Of a DNA stretch of 64,000 bases, positions 47,263 to 56,455 are shown piece after piece (the stretch's first letter is position 1; each line of letters begins with the position of its first letter). The stretch covers positions 2,739,501-2,803,500 of the forward strand of contig NZ_LR134388.1 in the NCBI RefSeq assembly GCF_900637685.1, given 5' to 3'. Position numbers and translations under genes: made by a program. The notes under the pieces are model-generated. The model did not search any database, was not told where the DNA came from, and worked only from the letters and a program-made list of their open reading frames with translations. This DNA is from Legionella sainthelensi (lineage in GTDB: Bacteria > Pseudomonadota > Gammaproteobacteria > Legionellales > Legionellaceae).

Positions 47263-48017
47263 TGAAAAAACTGGATACTTATCAAAACCTTTGCACTGAA
47301 GTGTACGACTTAAGTAAACCCAATGCACCTCAAGATGAATATGAATTCTACCGCAGTTATGTTATTGACGCTCAAGGGCCAATTTTAGAGCCCATGTGTG
47401 GTACGGGTCGCTTTTTATTACCTTTAATTGAGGAAGGCTTTGATGTGCATGGATTTGATGCAAGTCAATCTATGTTACAAAGATTGTATGCTAAAGCACA
47501 CTCTAAAAATCTTAACCCCAGCGTTAGATATGATTTTATTGAAAACTTCAATCAATCCCATAGATATAAATTAATTTTTATACCTAGCGGCTCATTTGGT
47601 CTCGTTACAGAAAAAGAAAGTATCTACCAAACATTGAAAACCATTTATGAGCATTTAGAAGATAAGGGGCTTTTTGTATTTGAAGCAGAAACACTTCATG
47701 CAGTTCCTAAAGAATTAGGGATTTGGAGAGGATCAAGATGGGAAAAAGAAGATGGTACACTGCTATTATTGAGCCAATTAGCAATCCTTGATAAAGAAGT
47801 CTGTTACTCAATAGGTAAGTACGAACTCATTGAGAACAACCGTATTATTCAAACAGAGATTGAGGAGTACAAAATTCGCATTTATCAAGATCCTTCCTTC
47901 CTGCTTCATTTGCTTGCTGATATTGGTTTTAGGAATATTCGTTTGGTTAAAGCATTTAACCGACAGGCGTTGCCTGATGAAACTGATGCCAGTATCGTTT
48001 TTGAATGCAAAAAATAA
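47262..48017 (+). CDS. Class I SAM-dependent methyltransferase
   Basis: A 251-residue protein with the Rossmann methyltransferase motif I (ILEPMCGTGRFLLPLIEEG), motif II acidic position (HGFDASQSMLQRL) and strand 4 (IFIPSGSFGLV). This is the small-molecule (Methyltransf_25-like) type that binds S-adenosylmethionine; the accepting substrate is unknown. The N-terminus YDLSKPNAPQDEYEFYRSYV is typical of this group. It starts with ATG 47262, overlapping a short ORF. It is the first of a run of modifying enzymes reaching to 63 kb. Confidence 0.87.
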   Translation: MKKLDTYQNLCTEVYDLSKPNAPQDEYEFYRSYVIDAQGPILEPMCGTGRFLLPLIEEGFDVHGFDASQSMLQRLYAKAHSKNLNPSVRYDFIENFNQSHRYKLIFIPSGSFGLVTEKESIYQTLKTIYEHLEDKGLFVFEAETLHAVPKELGIWRGSRWEKEDGTLLLLSQLAILDKEVCYSIGKYELIENNRIIQTEIEEYKIRIYQDPSFLLHLLADIGFRNIRLVKAFNRQALPDETDASIVFECKK

Positions 48018-48113
48018 TTAAAAAATTTAGCACCTGCTAACATTTGGTTTTTCTTGCCAAACCCTAAATGAACACACAAAAATCATTCAAAGTTCATCAG
48101 CTGACTTTGAAAA

Positions 48114-49079
48114 TCAATCCAAAGTCGTTGACTGTTGTATCCAAATTTTTAATTTGGAACTAAATCGTCCTTGCCTGCAAAGAGATTGCGCGGCTGAAGA
48201 TGTGATACTTTTAATTAAACGATATTCTCCCAGCACTGCATGTATCGTCCAGCATTGATTAATCATGTCGATAATATTAAATACATGAACTGAAGATTCT
48301 ACGGAAAGCCAATTTTTGAAACAAGCCTTTTGTAACTGTTTGTATTTCGCAGTGGGAAGTTTTAAATGCTCTGTAGCGCGATGTAAGCAGTTCACGAATG
48401 AGAAAAAAGGATGAGTAATAACAACTTCTCCTAAGTCAATTAGGGTTGTTTGATGTGTGCCTGGATTAACTAATATATTTTTATCATGAAAATCTGCATG
48501 ACCAAACGTATCAGGAATTTTGAAGCAGGCTAATTGTTCACAAAGAAATTGTAATTTTCCATCTAAATTTTTTAATTGTTTTAGTTCCTGATAAGTTAAT
48601 CCATCGCCAATCAATAATTCTTCTTCTGTCATTAATTGGTGATAGAGTTTTGGCAATTTCTCCAAGCGCCAATCAGGGACACCTAAATTAAGAAAAAGAT
48701 GTATTCTATCTGCTGAATTTAATTGAAGCAGTGTATAATCGTGCATGGCATCAATTAAAAGATTTGGCCTAAATTTCGGTTTAAAAACATCATGCAAAGG
48801 AATGCCTGCATCTCGCATTAAAAAACAATTAAGATCCTGATTATGAGCCAAGATATGCGGGACAGGGGCATTAAATTGTTCCCTGAGTAACTGTATCACA
48901 TGCACTTCTAATGACAATGCAGCCGGAACCTTTTTCAAATAAACCATCCCCAACTTCGTTTGAAAAAGAGACACCTGTGACCAAGCTGTATCAATAATTA
49001 TTTCAGTTTTTAGGGGTTCAGGAGCATATCCTAATTCGTTTAAGATATTGATAGCCCATTCTGTATGAGCGCTTTTCAT
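48114..49079 (-). CDS. Aminoglycoside-phosphotransferase-like kinase
   Basis: A 321-residue protein of the APH/choline-kinase fold. The catalytic loop is FGHADFHDKNILVN (Brenner-type H-x-D--x-N) and the metal site is TTLIDLGEVV, where the usual Asp-Phe-Gly is replaced by DLG. The N-lobe shows KTEIIIDTAWSQVSLF and KVPAALSLEVHVIQLL. It may phosphorylate a small molecule; resistance is not shown. Its ATG at 49079 lies one base after the stop of the next APH-like gene (49081), so they are read together. Confidence 0.8.
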   Translation of the reverse strand: MKSAHTEWAINILNELGYAPEPLKTEIIIDTAWSQVSLFQTKLGMVYLKKVPAALSLEVHVIQLLREQFNAPVPHILAHNQDLNCFLMRDAGIPLHDVFKPKFRPNLLIDAMHDYTLLQLNSADRIHLFLNLGVPDWRLEKLPKLYHQLMTEEELLIGDGLTYQELKQLKNLDGKLQFLCEQLACFKIPDTFGHADFHDKNILVNPGTHQTTLIDLGEVVITHPFFSFVNCLHRATEHLKLPTAKYKQLQKACFKNWLSVESSVHVFNIIDMINQCWTIHAVLGEYRLIKSITSSAAQSLCRQGRFSSKLKIWIQQSTTLD

Positions 49080-49080
49080 G

Positions 49081-49968
49081 TCAAATGCCTGTATGATCCG
49101 CTACCACTGCATTAATAGTTCGTAAGGCCCTTTTTGCCTCAAAATTCATATCGGTTTGTTTGTTAACAAGATACATCAACGCTTTCCATAAAGCCCACGC
49201 GCGCCCTCGTGCCTGTGTATTTAGATCAAGCTCTAGTGTGTCTAAAAAAATACGTCGACTTTGCCCTTCAAACAAGGTCCAGGCAATAGCAAGGTCGCAG
49301 GCAGGATCACCAATTGCGAGTTGACCAAAATCGATAACGGCATTTAATTTTCCTTCAGAGAGTAACAAATTACCGACACTCACGTCCCCATGCACCCATA
49401 TAGGTAGATTTTTCCAGGGTGTGGCTAAAGCGTTTTCCCAAACCTCCGTTGCCACAAGAGCATTCATGTTGCCCTTCAATATTTCAATAGCCTTTCGTGT
49501 TTCTGCATCATAAATTGCTAAATCACCGCCACGATAAAAACTGTGGGGACCCGCAATAGGTCCACCAGTGGCGTCAATGCTTTGCAGTGCCTTAAGAAAT
49601 AAAGCTAGATGTTGTGCAAATTGACATAAATCTTTAATTGGAGTACGGAGAGCCGTTTCTCCTGGAAGCCAACGATTAATGGACCATTTCCAGGGATATA
49701 TTCTATCTGGTTCTCCTATCGCAATTGGAGCGGGAATGGGAATGGGAAGTTGTGGGGCAAGTTTTGGCAGCCAAATTTGTTCCTTTTCAATTTGCCCAGC
49801 ATATTCAGCACTGCTTGGCATACGAATTAGCATTTCCGTACCTAAGTGAAAAGTTCTATTGTCCCAACCGCCATTTTTTACCGCCGATATAGGTAAATTG
49901 CTCCACTCTGGGAACTGTTGTGCGATTAAGACTTGTACTAAAGATTCAGTAATATTTATTTTATTCAA
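49081..49968 (-). CDS. Aminoglycoside-phosphotransferase-like kinase
   Basis: A 295-residue APH-fold enzyme with WVHGDVSVGNLLLSEGKLNA (catalytic HxD and Asn) and VIDFGQLAIGDPACDLAIAW (metal-binding Asp, then a conserved DPA-DLA). The N-lobe begins with VAQ-type nucleotide site NGGWDNRTFHLG. It resembles the family that modifies aminoglycosides, hygromycin or related hydroxyl compounds, though substrate is unknown. The TTG start has AGGA before it. It and the downstream APH are only distantly similar, so this is not a recent duplication. Confidence 0.83.
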   Translation of the reverse strand: MNKINITESLVQVLIAQQFPEWSNLPISAVKNGGWDNRTFHLGTEMLIRMPSSAEYAGQIEKEQIWLPKLAPQLPIPIPAPIAIGEPDRIYPWKWSINRWLPGETALRTPIKDLCQFAQHLALFLKALQSIDATGGPIAGPHSFYRGGDLAIYDAETRKAIEILKGNMNALVATEVWENALATPWKNLPIWVHGDVSVGNLLLSEGKLNAVIDFGQLAIGDPACDLAIAWTLFEGQSRRIFLDTLELDLNTQARGRAWALWKALMYLVNKQTDMNFEAKRALRTINAVVADHTGI

Positions 49969-50106
49969 TCTTCAATTCCTTGGCACATAAAACAGTTATT
50001 TTACTGTAATAAACCAGATAGACCGTGGTTCTAATAAAAAACTTCTTCCGAACTCACCCTAAACTATGTGAGTTCATTGCAATAAGCCAGCCCATTTTAT
50101 TCATAG

Positions 50107-50475
50107 TCATTTTTTTGAAAAAAAACGAATTCGATGACCATCTGGGTCGCAGGTTACAAAAGTGTAACCAAAATCCATATGGGTTGGTGGTTGTATTATC
50201 ATAAAATCCTTATTTTGATAGTGCCCAAAAAGTTTATCAACAGTAGGCTCGGAATCGACCAAAAAAGCAAGCTCGCTTCCCCCTCCCAGCAGCGTAGGTT
50301 GTGGTTCAGCAATAGTTTTAGACCACAAACCGAGTCGTAATCCAGATTTTAATAAAAACATAACATAATCAGATTCAGTATGTATAGGATTTGTATTGAG
50401 TAATTCCGAATAAAAGCTCGTACTGCCCTCTATATTGCGCACATAAAATAGAACTAAATTTGGATCAGGTAACAT
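50107..50475 (-). CDS. VOC (glyoxalase/bleomycin-resistance fold) protein
   Basis: A 122-residue VOC-superfamily protein: NLVLFYVRNIEGSTSFYSELL, then YVMFLLKSGLRLGLW, and DFGYTFVTCDPDGHRIRFF with the family's D-PDGH end. It has two beta-alpha-beta-beta-beta units, as in metal-dependent dioxygenases, glyoxalases and drug-binding proteins. Its metal ligands are incomplete by eye. It follows the YafY-type regulator by 76 bases in the same direction, a common pairing, so that regulator may control it. Confidence 0.82.
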   Translation of the reverse strand: MLPDPNLVLFYVRNIEGSTSFYSELLNTNPIHTESDYVMFLLKSGLRLGLWSKTIAEPQPTLLGGGSELAFLVDSEPTVDKLFGHYQNKDFMIIQPPTHMDFGYTFVTCDPDGHRIRFFSKK

Positions 50476-50551
50476 GATTTCTCCTGGTTATTATTATGTT
50501 AAGCTGTTGGAGAATATAAAGCAGATCCGTGTCAGTTTTTGTCAGTATCAT

Positions 50552-51244
50552 TCAATAAGATTGGGGAATATTATGAATAGTACGCCATTTTTTTAAAAGG
50601 GATTGCCTGCGCTCTGGATATTTTTGGTCTGTAATAGACAAACAAAGTATTCTATCTGCTCTGAAATGGCGGAAATCCTGTCTTAACTCACACCAAGCGA
50701 CCATAAGGCGTACTTCATCAAAAAAGCCTATTGCGATGGGCCACAGTATTCGTGTCGAATGATTATTTTGTAAATCTTGATATCTTAATTCTATTTTTCG
50801 TTCCAACCGAATTGCTTTGCGAATAAGAATGAGATCCATGTCCTTACCTTCAGCGTGTTTTCCTGGAGGGACTAAAAGTCCTGAAGTTTCCAGTTGGTGT
50901 TTTAATTCATCAGGAAGAATGGCAGAAATTTTCGCAAGTACATTTTGAGCAGCAAGTTGAAGTTGCGTATCCGCACGTTGGGCAACCCAACGTGCTCCTA
51001 ATACCATCGCCTCAATTTCATCATCTGCAAACATCAAGGGAGGTAGCACAAAACCTGACTTAAGCACATAACCAATACCAGGCTCTCCTTCAATAGGTGC
51101 ACCAAGGCATTGCAAAGTACCAATATCTCTGTAAAGAGTACGCAGGCTAACACCTAATTCTTCCGCAAGATTCTTGCCACTCACAGGCAATCGATGACGT
51201 CGTAATATTTGAATTAAATCGAATAGGCGTTCCGTTCGTGACAT
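50552..51244 (-). CDS. YafY-type HTH/WYL transcriptional regulator
   Basis: The 230-residue protein has an N-terminal DeoR-like winged helix (MSRTERLFDLIQILRR, VSGKNLAEELGVSLRTLYRDIGTL) and a C-terminal WYL domain with IELRYQDLQNN and the final AWCELRQDFRHFRADRI stretch. WYL regulators sense small ligands or nucleic acid and often control neighbours. It sits between the VOC gene and a broken acetyltransferase. Confidence 0.88.
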   Translation of the reverse strand: MSRTERLFDLIQILRRHRLPVSGKNLAEELGVSLRTLYRDIGTLQCLGAPIEGEPGIGYVLKSGFVLPPLMFADDEIEAMVLGARWVAQRADTQLQLAAQNVLAKISAILPDELKHQLETSGLLVPPGKHAEGKDMDLILIRKAIRLERKIELRYQDLQNNHSTRILWPIAIGFFDEVRLMVAWCELRQDFRHFRADRILCLSITDQKYPERRQSLLKKWRTIHNIPQSY

Positions 51245-51294
51245 GATTGGCTACATACTAGTGCTAAATTTTGGCAGTAGTATAACAGAAAAAC

Positions 51295-51821
51295 TTATTT
51301 TAATTTTTTGGTAAACCATAAAATAAGATCATCATCTAATGGATAAACCGCTCCTGGAGCAGTTGGTTTATAACCATAAGTAACGCCTAAACCATCGGGA
51401 TAATAACCGCGTTTTACATAAAGCCGCTGTGCTTGCCCGTATCCTCCATCAAAACCAGCATATAAACCAACTCCAAGACCTACAACATCATGATGAATAG
51501 CCGCCTTTTCTTCAGCTGCTTTGAGTAAAGTACTGCCTATTCCTTGTTTCCTAAAAGAAGGCAATACATTTAAATCCATAATTTCAGGAATTTTTGACGA
51601 ACAAACGGCTCATATTGAGACTTCCATTTTAAAGTCACGTACCCCGCAATTTGATCTTCAAAATAAGCTAACCATATCACGCGCTCAAACTGCTGCTGTT
51701 CTTGATAATAAGTTTCAAACAGTGAAGCCGTTTTTTGCCAGTTTGCTTTTTGAAATGCATCAACAAGAAGAGGAATATCGATTAACTCCAATGACTTAAT
51801 GATAATTTCATGCTGAGTCAT
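51295..51821 (-). pseudogene. GNAT acetyltransferase split by a frameshift
   Basis: The two frames 51570-51821 and 51295-51579 together form one GNAT acetyltransferase. The break is at the T5 run 51591-51595: one more base would make RQKIPEIMDLNVLPSFRKQGIG, with the acetyl-CoA-binding R-x-x-G-x-G motif intact, and give 175 residues, a normal length. It overlaps the fusion gene's stop by four bases (51818-51821), so it was the second gene of that operon. Confidence 0.8.
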
Positions 51822-52774
51822 AATCGTTTTCCCACAGCAATATCTCGAGCATCACCTTCGTAACCATCAGGATCATCAAATGGCATATCGATATAACCAT
51901 TATTTCTATAAAATTTAAGTGCATTGGGCGAGGACTCTACATGTAAACTTTGATAACCTTGATTTTTAATCCATTTTTCGCATAAAGTTAAAAATTGGGT
52001 GCCGTATGAATGGTTTCTTTTTTCTTCATCAATAACAATAATGCGCAAAGCAGCTCGTTCTTTTGACCATAATTGTAAATGCGCATAACCTATGATTTCA
52101 CCCCCCTGATATAAAACAAAATGAACATGGGCCTCATGCGCAAAAGTCCAAGTATAAGGATCAGAAAGCCCTGCTTTGTCAAAAAAATAAAATTGTCTTA
52201 GATGGCGTGCCGCATTCCATTCACGTGTCGTTAACGCCTTAACCATTCTCAATCCATTAAAACCTGCTTTTTTATCTATTGTTGTAATAAAATCCTCTTT
52301 CCCCAAACAATAAGCGTTAATGTCGTTAGGATATTGGCGTGCCAAGTCTTTTTTCAGGCAGGCGTAAGCATCCCTATCCTTTGGATGCTTTCTCATCCAA
52401 TCCCTAAATTTTAAATGACGTTCAATTTCAGGATTGCAAAGCTCAAAAACATGCGCGTGATGTGTTCTTTGATTACCTCCTTTTTGGAAATAGCGGCGAA
52501 AAGGAATGCCGTACTCTCCTTTTGCTTCATAACCAAGCATTGCCATAGCAGCATTGGCACTATCCACTTTATTAATATCCAAAACAACAGGAATCATATC
52601 AATGACGGGTTTTGCAGCTAAACCAACAACGGATGTTGAACCTATATGATTAATTTCAATACAATTATCACCCAAAGCCCTTTTCACCTTCTCTGCTTCT
52701 TGTAAAAACTGCACAGGCCAATTGGCATCATAAGAACTCACTTTAATGAGCCGTTGCTCTTGTTTGTTTGACAT
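51818..52774 (-). CDS. GrpB-domain plus GNAT-domain fusion protein
   Basis: A 318-residue protein. Residues about 8-170 are a GrpB/UPF0157 nucleotidyltransferase-like domain (ANWPVQFLQEAEKVKRALG, IEINHIGSTSVVGLAAKPVIDMI, with the GS-x-D pair and THHAHVFELCN). Residues about 172-318 are a GNAT acetyltransferase (EKRNHSYGTQFLTLCEKWI, SSPNALKFYRNNGYIDM). Both activities are potential transferases acting on small molecules. The fusion may link acylation to nucleotidylation, but this is inference. Confidence 0.85.
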   Translation of the reverse strand: MSNKQEQRLIKVSSYDANWPVQFLQEAEKVKRALGDNCIEINHIGSTSVVGLAAKPVIDMIPVVLDINKVDSANAAMAMLGYEAKGEYGIPFRRYFQKGGNQRTHHAHVFELCNPEIERHLKFRDWMRKHPKDRDAYACLKKDLARQYPNDINAYCLGKEDFITTIDKKAGFNGLRMVKALTTREWNAARHLRQFYFFDKAGLSDPYTWTFAHEAHVHFVLYQGGEIIGYAHLQLWSKERAALRIIVIDEEKRNHSYGTQFLTLCEKWIKNQGYQSLHVESSPNALKFYRNNGYIDMPFDDPDGYEGDARDIAVGKRL

Positions 52775-52916
52775 GACTTATTCTCTCTTTTGAATAGGCT
52801 AGACGAAATAGGAGATCAATCAAAATATATAATTTATTTTGTATAAACCACCACGTTTTAGGTACGTGTAACCCAGATTAAACCCAGTCGTGATCCGAAA
52901 ACTTTGTGCCTCATTC

Positions 52917-52944
52917 CCCGGATTACGGCTTTGCCTAATCCGGG
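52917..52944. repeat. REP-like palindrome CCCGGATTA
   Basis: CCCGGATTA at 52917-52925 pairs with 52936-52944; the loop itself pairs (GGC/GCC), making a cruciform-like stem. This GC-rich element is of the widespread CCCGGATTA-type chromosomal palindrome. It follows the ABC exporter stop by 16 bases and may end that transcript. Confidence 0.7.
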
Positions 52945-52960
52945 CTACAGCAGAATAGGA

Positions 52961-54757
52961 TCAGTGTTCCTTAAACTGTCGCTCATCGTCCTCTTTATCC
53001 GGCAAAAAACCACCTACCTGGGCATCCCATAAGGTTTTGTATAAACCTCCAAGCTTTAGTAGCTCCGTATGTGTACCGTCTTCCACAATATGCCCCTTAT
53101 CGAATACTAAAATGCGATCCATGTGAAGAAGAGTTGATAAACGATGAGCAATAACCAAAGTTGTTTTTCCCTGCATCAACTCCCAAAGACTCTCTTGAAT
53201 GTGAGATTCCGTGATAGAGTCCAGCTGCGAAGTAGCTTCATCTAACATTAAAATGGGAGCATTTTTTAATAGTGCACGGGCAATTGCAATGCGTTGGCGC
53301 TGACCTCCTGAAAGCTTAATTCCGCGCTCACCGACCAAAGTATCATAACCTTCAGGCAAAAGACTTATGAATTCATGAGCATGTGCTTTTTGGGAGGCAG
53401 TCATCACTTCCTTATCAGAAGCATCCAGCCTTCCATAGCGTAGGTTATCCATTAAACTTCGATGAAAAAGCGTTGGGTCTTGTGGAATCATTGCAATGCT
53501 TCGTCTTAAACTTTCTTGAGTCACTGCGGATATATCTTGACCATCAATCAGAATTTCACCGCCCACAACATCATAAAGTCGTAAAATCAAATTCACAAAC
53601 GTTGATTTACCACTTCCTGAATACCCTACCAAACCAACCTTTTGACCTGCAGCAATCGTCACGGACTTATTTTGAAAAAGAGAATAACCTCCGTGGTAAT
53701 GAAATTTAACTTTAGAAAACTCAATTTTTCCTTGCGCCACTACTAATTGGGAAGCCTCATTCTTATCTTTTATCTCATGGGGTATCACTAATGCCTTTAA
53801 ACTTTGTCTTGCCTTACCCAATGCTTGGTTAAACTGATCTACCTGATACATGGTGTACCACATCATATGACCTAGCTCCATAGATAACCCAAGAATCAAA
53901 GTGAAATCACCGATACTCACAAGACCTTTGCCATATAAATGAATTAATGCAAAAGAAGCAAGACCCATCATTACCGCAATCATTCCACCTTGTGCACAGC
54001 ATAACAAAACAATAAAGAACTCCTTTTTTTGAAATGCCTGTTGCACTAAATGAAAGAAGCGATCCATCCGCGCTACTTCATATTTTTTTTGTGAAAAAAT
54101 ACGTACATTGGACTGGTTAGCTAAACTATCTACCAATTGTCCAGATAACTGGGATTCAGAACTTGCATGGTCATCAGACAATTGAACTAACCGTGCTGAC
54201 ATCCAAATACTAAACGAGGCAAAAGCAATGAACCAAAATAATAAAATATAAAAGAACAATACATTCACAGAATAAGCCGTAATAAATGACACTAATAACA
54301 GTGAAGCACCACGAAGAAAATCCACTGATATTCGATGTAAAATAATCTCGAGATTCTCAGCAAGTGTTGTAATTTGATCTGCGATCCGTCCTGATAAATT
54401 ATCTTGGAAAAATTGCGTACTTCCTCCCAAAACATACTCAAAAGTTTGACTAATAATTTGATTTTTAATACGTGCTTCGTATTTATAATTCAAAAATCCA
54501 AGTGTTCGCCAGGTCACGTTGTCAAAAACAATAAAGTTTAATACCAATAATCCTGCAATCCAATATAAAGAGGACATGTCGGTGTTTGTTTTTACTGCCA
54601 GAGTATTGATGAACGATTTAATTAATAAGCTATTGAATGGCCCCCAAAATCCAGCAAATAAGGCAACTAACATAAATAAAATAACTACAACCTTGTACGG
54701 TTTTAAAAAATGCCAAATAAAATGGCCCAAATGATTCGGCAAACAATTAGTGTTCAT
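52961..54757 (-). CDS. ABC exporter (fused permease and ATPase)
   Basis: A 598-residue half-transporter. Six membrane helices in residues about 20-300 (IWHFLKPYKVVVILFMLVA, LYWIAGLLVLNFIVF, etc.) are followed by the ATPase: Walker A VGYSGSGKSTFVN, Q-loop, signature IKLSGGQRQRIAIARALL, and Walker B APILMLDEATSQLDS. It resembles the MsbA/lipid and multidrug exporter type. It would work as a homodimer in the inner membrane. Its start overlaps the ABC-F gene stop by four bases, so the two are co-translated. Confidence 0.88.
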   Translation of the reverse strand: MNTNCLPNHLGHFIWHFLKPYKVVVILFMLVALFAGFWGPFNSLLIKSFINTLAVKTNTDMSSLYWIAGLLVLNFIVFDNVTWRTLGFLNYKYEARIKNQIISQTFEYVLGGSTQFFQDNLSGRIADQITTLAENLEIILHRISVDFLRGASLLLVSFITAYSVNVLFFYILLFWFIAFASFSIWMSARLVQLSDDHASSESQLSGQLVDSLANQSNVRIFSQKKYEVARMDRFFHLVQQAFQKKEFFIVLLCCAQGGMIAVMMGLASFALIHLYGKGLVSIGDFTLILGLSMELGHMMWYTMYQVDQFNQALGKARQSLKALVIPHEIKDKNEASQLVVAQGKIEFSKVKFHYHGGYSLFQNKSVTIAAGQKVGLVGYSGSGKSTFVNLILRLYDVVGGEILIDGQDISAVTQESLRRSIAMIPQDPTLFHRSLMDNLRYGRLDASDKEVMTASQKAHAHEFISLLPEGYDTLVGERGIKLSGGQRQRIAIARALLKNAPILMLDEATSQLDSITESHIQESLWELMQGKTTLVIAHRLSTLLHMDRILVFDKGHIVEDGTHTELLKLGGLYKTLWDAQVGGFLPDKEDDERQFKEH

Positions 54758-56211
54758 ATTTTATTACCTCTATCTGCATCATTAAAACGTAGTATTTTCC
54801 CTTGATAAATCAGATACTTAGTTTGTATGTGAATAGATTCTAAAAAATCATGATCGTGAGATATAACGAGCATTGCCCCTGGAAAATCATGTAATACCTC
54901 AATAATATGGGTGCGTGTTTCCAAATCTACATTGTTCGTTATCTCGTCTAGTATAAGTAATTTAGGAGAGTTTGCGGCGATTAATGCCAAGGAAAGCCTT
55001 GCCTTTTCACCTCCTGAAAGATTTTTAACTTTTATTCCTACTTCTTCATTTTTACGAAATAAAAAATCATTTAAATGGGCACGAATTTCAGGATGAGAAG
55101 CATGCGGCATTTGACATCGCATTAAATCTAATACGGTTTCTTCGAAGTTCAAATGCTGATAATGTTGATCCAGGTACCCTAGCGATGAGCAATCCGGCAC
55201 AATCCATTCACCCGCTCTCTTAATTTGAGGATCCCCCAATACCGCTTTAACAAAAGTTGACTTACCTGATGCATTATCTCCATACAATGCAACCCGCTCA
55301 CAGCCGGTCAGATGAAAGTTAATATCATCCAAAATCAAGTTCCCATACCTATAGCCAATAGAAGCCTCTTGGATTTTTATCAAGGACTTATGATGCCCAA
55401 AACCGTTTAGTTTAAATTTGGGCTTAATCACCTCAGGTTGATAGAGAGAGGAACGCTCTTCGAGCAATTGTTCTTTTTTATAGTGAATATGACTTAGCCT
55501 TTTATCTCCCGTTGTAATAGCCTTAGCTAATTTAGTATGAGAGCGAATTGTTGGCCATTTACGTTGGGCTATTTTCTTCTCTCCTTGAATGCGCGAACGC
55601 TTAGTGCGCTCTTGTTCTTTCATTAGGGCAAGATGAGCTTCTTTCTTTTGTCGCGCAAGTTTCACTAACTCCTGATCAATGGATGCTTTTCGCTCAGCAA
55701 GCAAGCCCTGATAATCTGAATAACTCCCTTTAAAAACAGTGATTTTTCCAACATCAATATGCCATATGGTACTTGTAACCGTATTGATTAATTCCATATC
55801 ATGAGAAGCAATAATGAGTGTTCCAGGATAATGTTCCAGCATGCGCAATAATGAACGACGATTACGATGATCCAAATGATTTGTAGGCTCATCTAACAAA
55901 AGTACATTAGCATGCTCGGATAAAATTTTTGTTACTAACTGATTTAGTTTTTGACCACCACTTAGGGTTGGAAAACTTTCAATCACTTGCGGTATATAGC
56001 CGAAATGAACATCAGGAGGAACCTGGATGTCGCCCTGAGAGGGCAAATAAAGACCGCAAAGCATCTTTAATAATGTTGATTTACCTGATCCATTACGACC
56101 AATTAATGTAATGTGCTCACCAAAATGGATTTCATTACTAAAGGCTTCAAAACATGTTTTGTTTGGATAGATAAGACTTATGTCTTTAAGTTGAATTGGT
56201 TTATGGTGCAT
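54754..56211 (-). CDS. ABC-F family ATPase (ribosome-protection type candidate)
   Basis: A 485-residue protein with two ATPase domains and no membrane part, the ABC-F layout. NBD1: Walker A LIGRNGSGKSTLLK, signature PTLSGGQKL, Walker B VLLLDEPTNHLDH. A charged linker (KEQERTKRSRIQGEKKIAQR) occupies about 195-240, and NBD2 has YGDNASGKSTFVK, LSGGEKARLSLAL and LLILDEITNNVD. NBD1 is short: few residues lie between its Q-loop and signature. ABC-F proteins act on ribosomes, many giving resistance to peptidyl-transferase drugs. Whether this one does is unknown. Confidence 0.87.
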   Translation of the reverse strand: MHHKPIQLKDISLIYPNKTCFEAFSNEIHFGEHITLIGRNGSGKSTLLKMLCGLYLPSQGDIQVPPDVHFGYIPQVIESFPTLSGGQKLNQLVTKILSEHANVLLLDEPTNHLDHRNRRSLLRMLEHYPGTLIIASHDMELINTVTSTIWHIDVGKITVFKGSYSDYQGLLAERKASIDQELVKLARQKKEAHLALMKEQERTKRSRIQGEKKIAQRKWPTIRSHTKLAKAITTGDKRLSHIHYKKEQLLEERSSLYQPEVIKPKFKLNGFGHHKSLIKIQEASIGYRYGNLILDDINFHLTGCERVALYGDNASGKSTFVKAVLGDPQIKRAGEWIVPDCSSLGYLDQHYQHLNFEETVLDLMRCQMPHASHPEIRAHLNDFLFRKNEEVGIKVKNLSGGEKARLSLALIAANSPKLLILDEITNNVDLETRTHIIEVLHDFPGAMLVISHDHDFLESIHIQTKYLIYQGKILRFNDADRGNKI

Positions 56212-56243
56212 GATTTACTCTTAAGCATGTCTTTCAGGACAAT

Positions 56244-56270
56244 AAAAAAACAGAAAGTCAAAAATGACTT
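56244..56270 (-). promoter_or_regulatory. Possible attenuator hairpin in the ABC-F leader
   Basis: On the minus strand, AAGTCA (56265-56270) and TGACTT (56255-56260) form a 6-bp stem with a 4-base loop; a run of seven T (56244-56250) follows after four bases. This looks like a weak intrinsic terminator about 35 bases upstream of the ABC-F start. Leader attenuation is known for several ABC-F genes, but the stem is short, so this is tentative. Confidence 0.35.
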
Positions 56271-56455
56271 AGTTCACTTTGCCCTACAGATGGGCGCTCT
56301 TAAGATGTAATTTCCATGACGTTTAAACCTACCTTTTGATGGGTAAAAAAACACGATTATTATTTTAAGTTAAACCAATGAAAATTGTCAATGTTATAAT
56401 CCTAAATTATTTACCTCGGCTGCTTTTTAACATAACAAAACGTTAACGACAAAAG

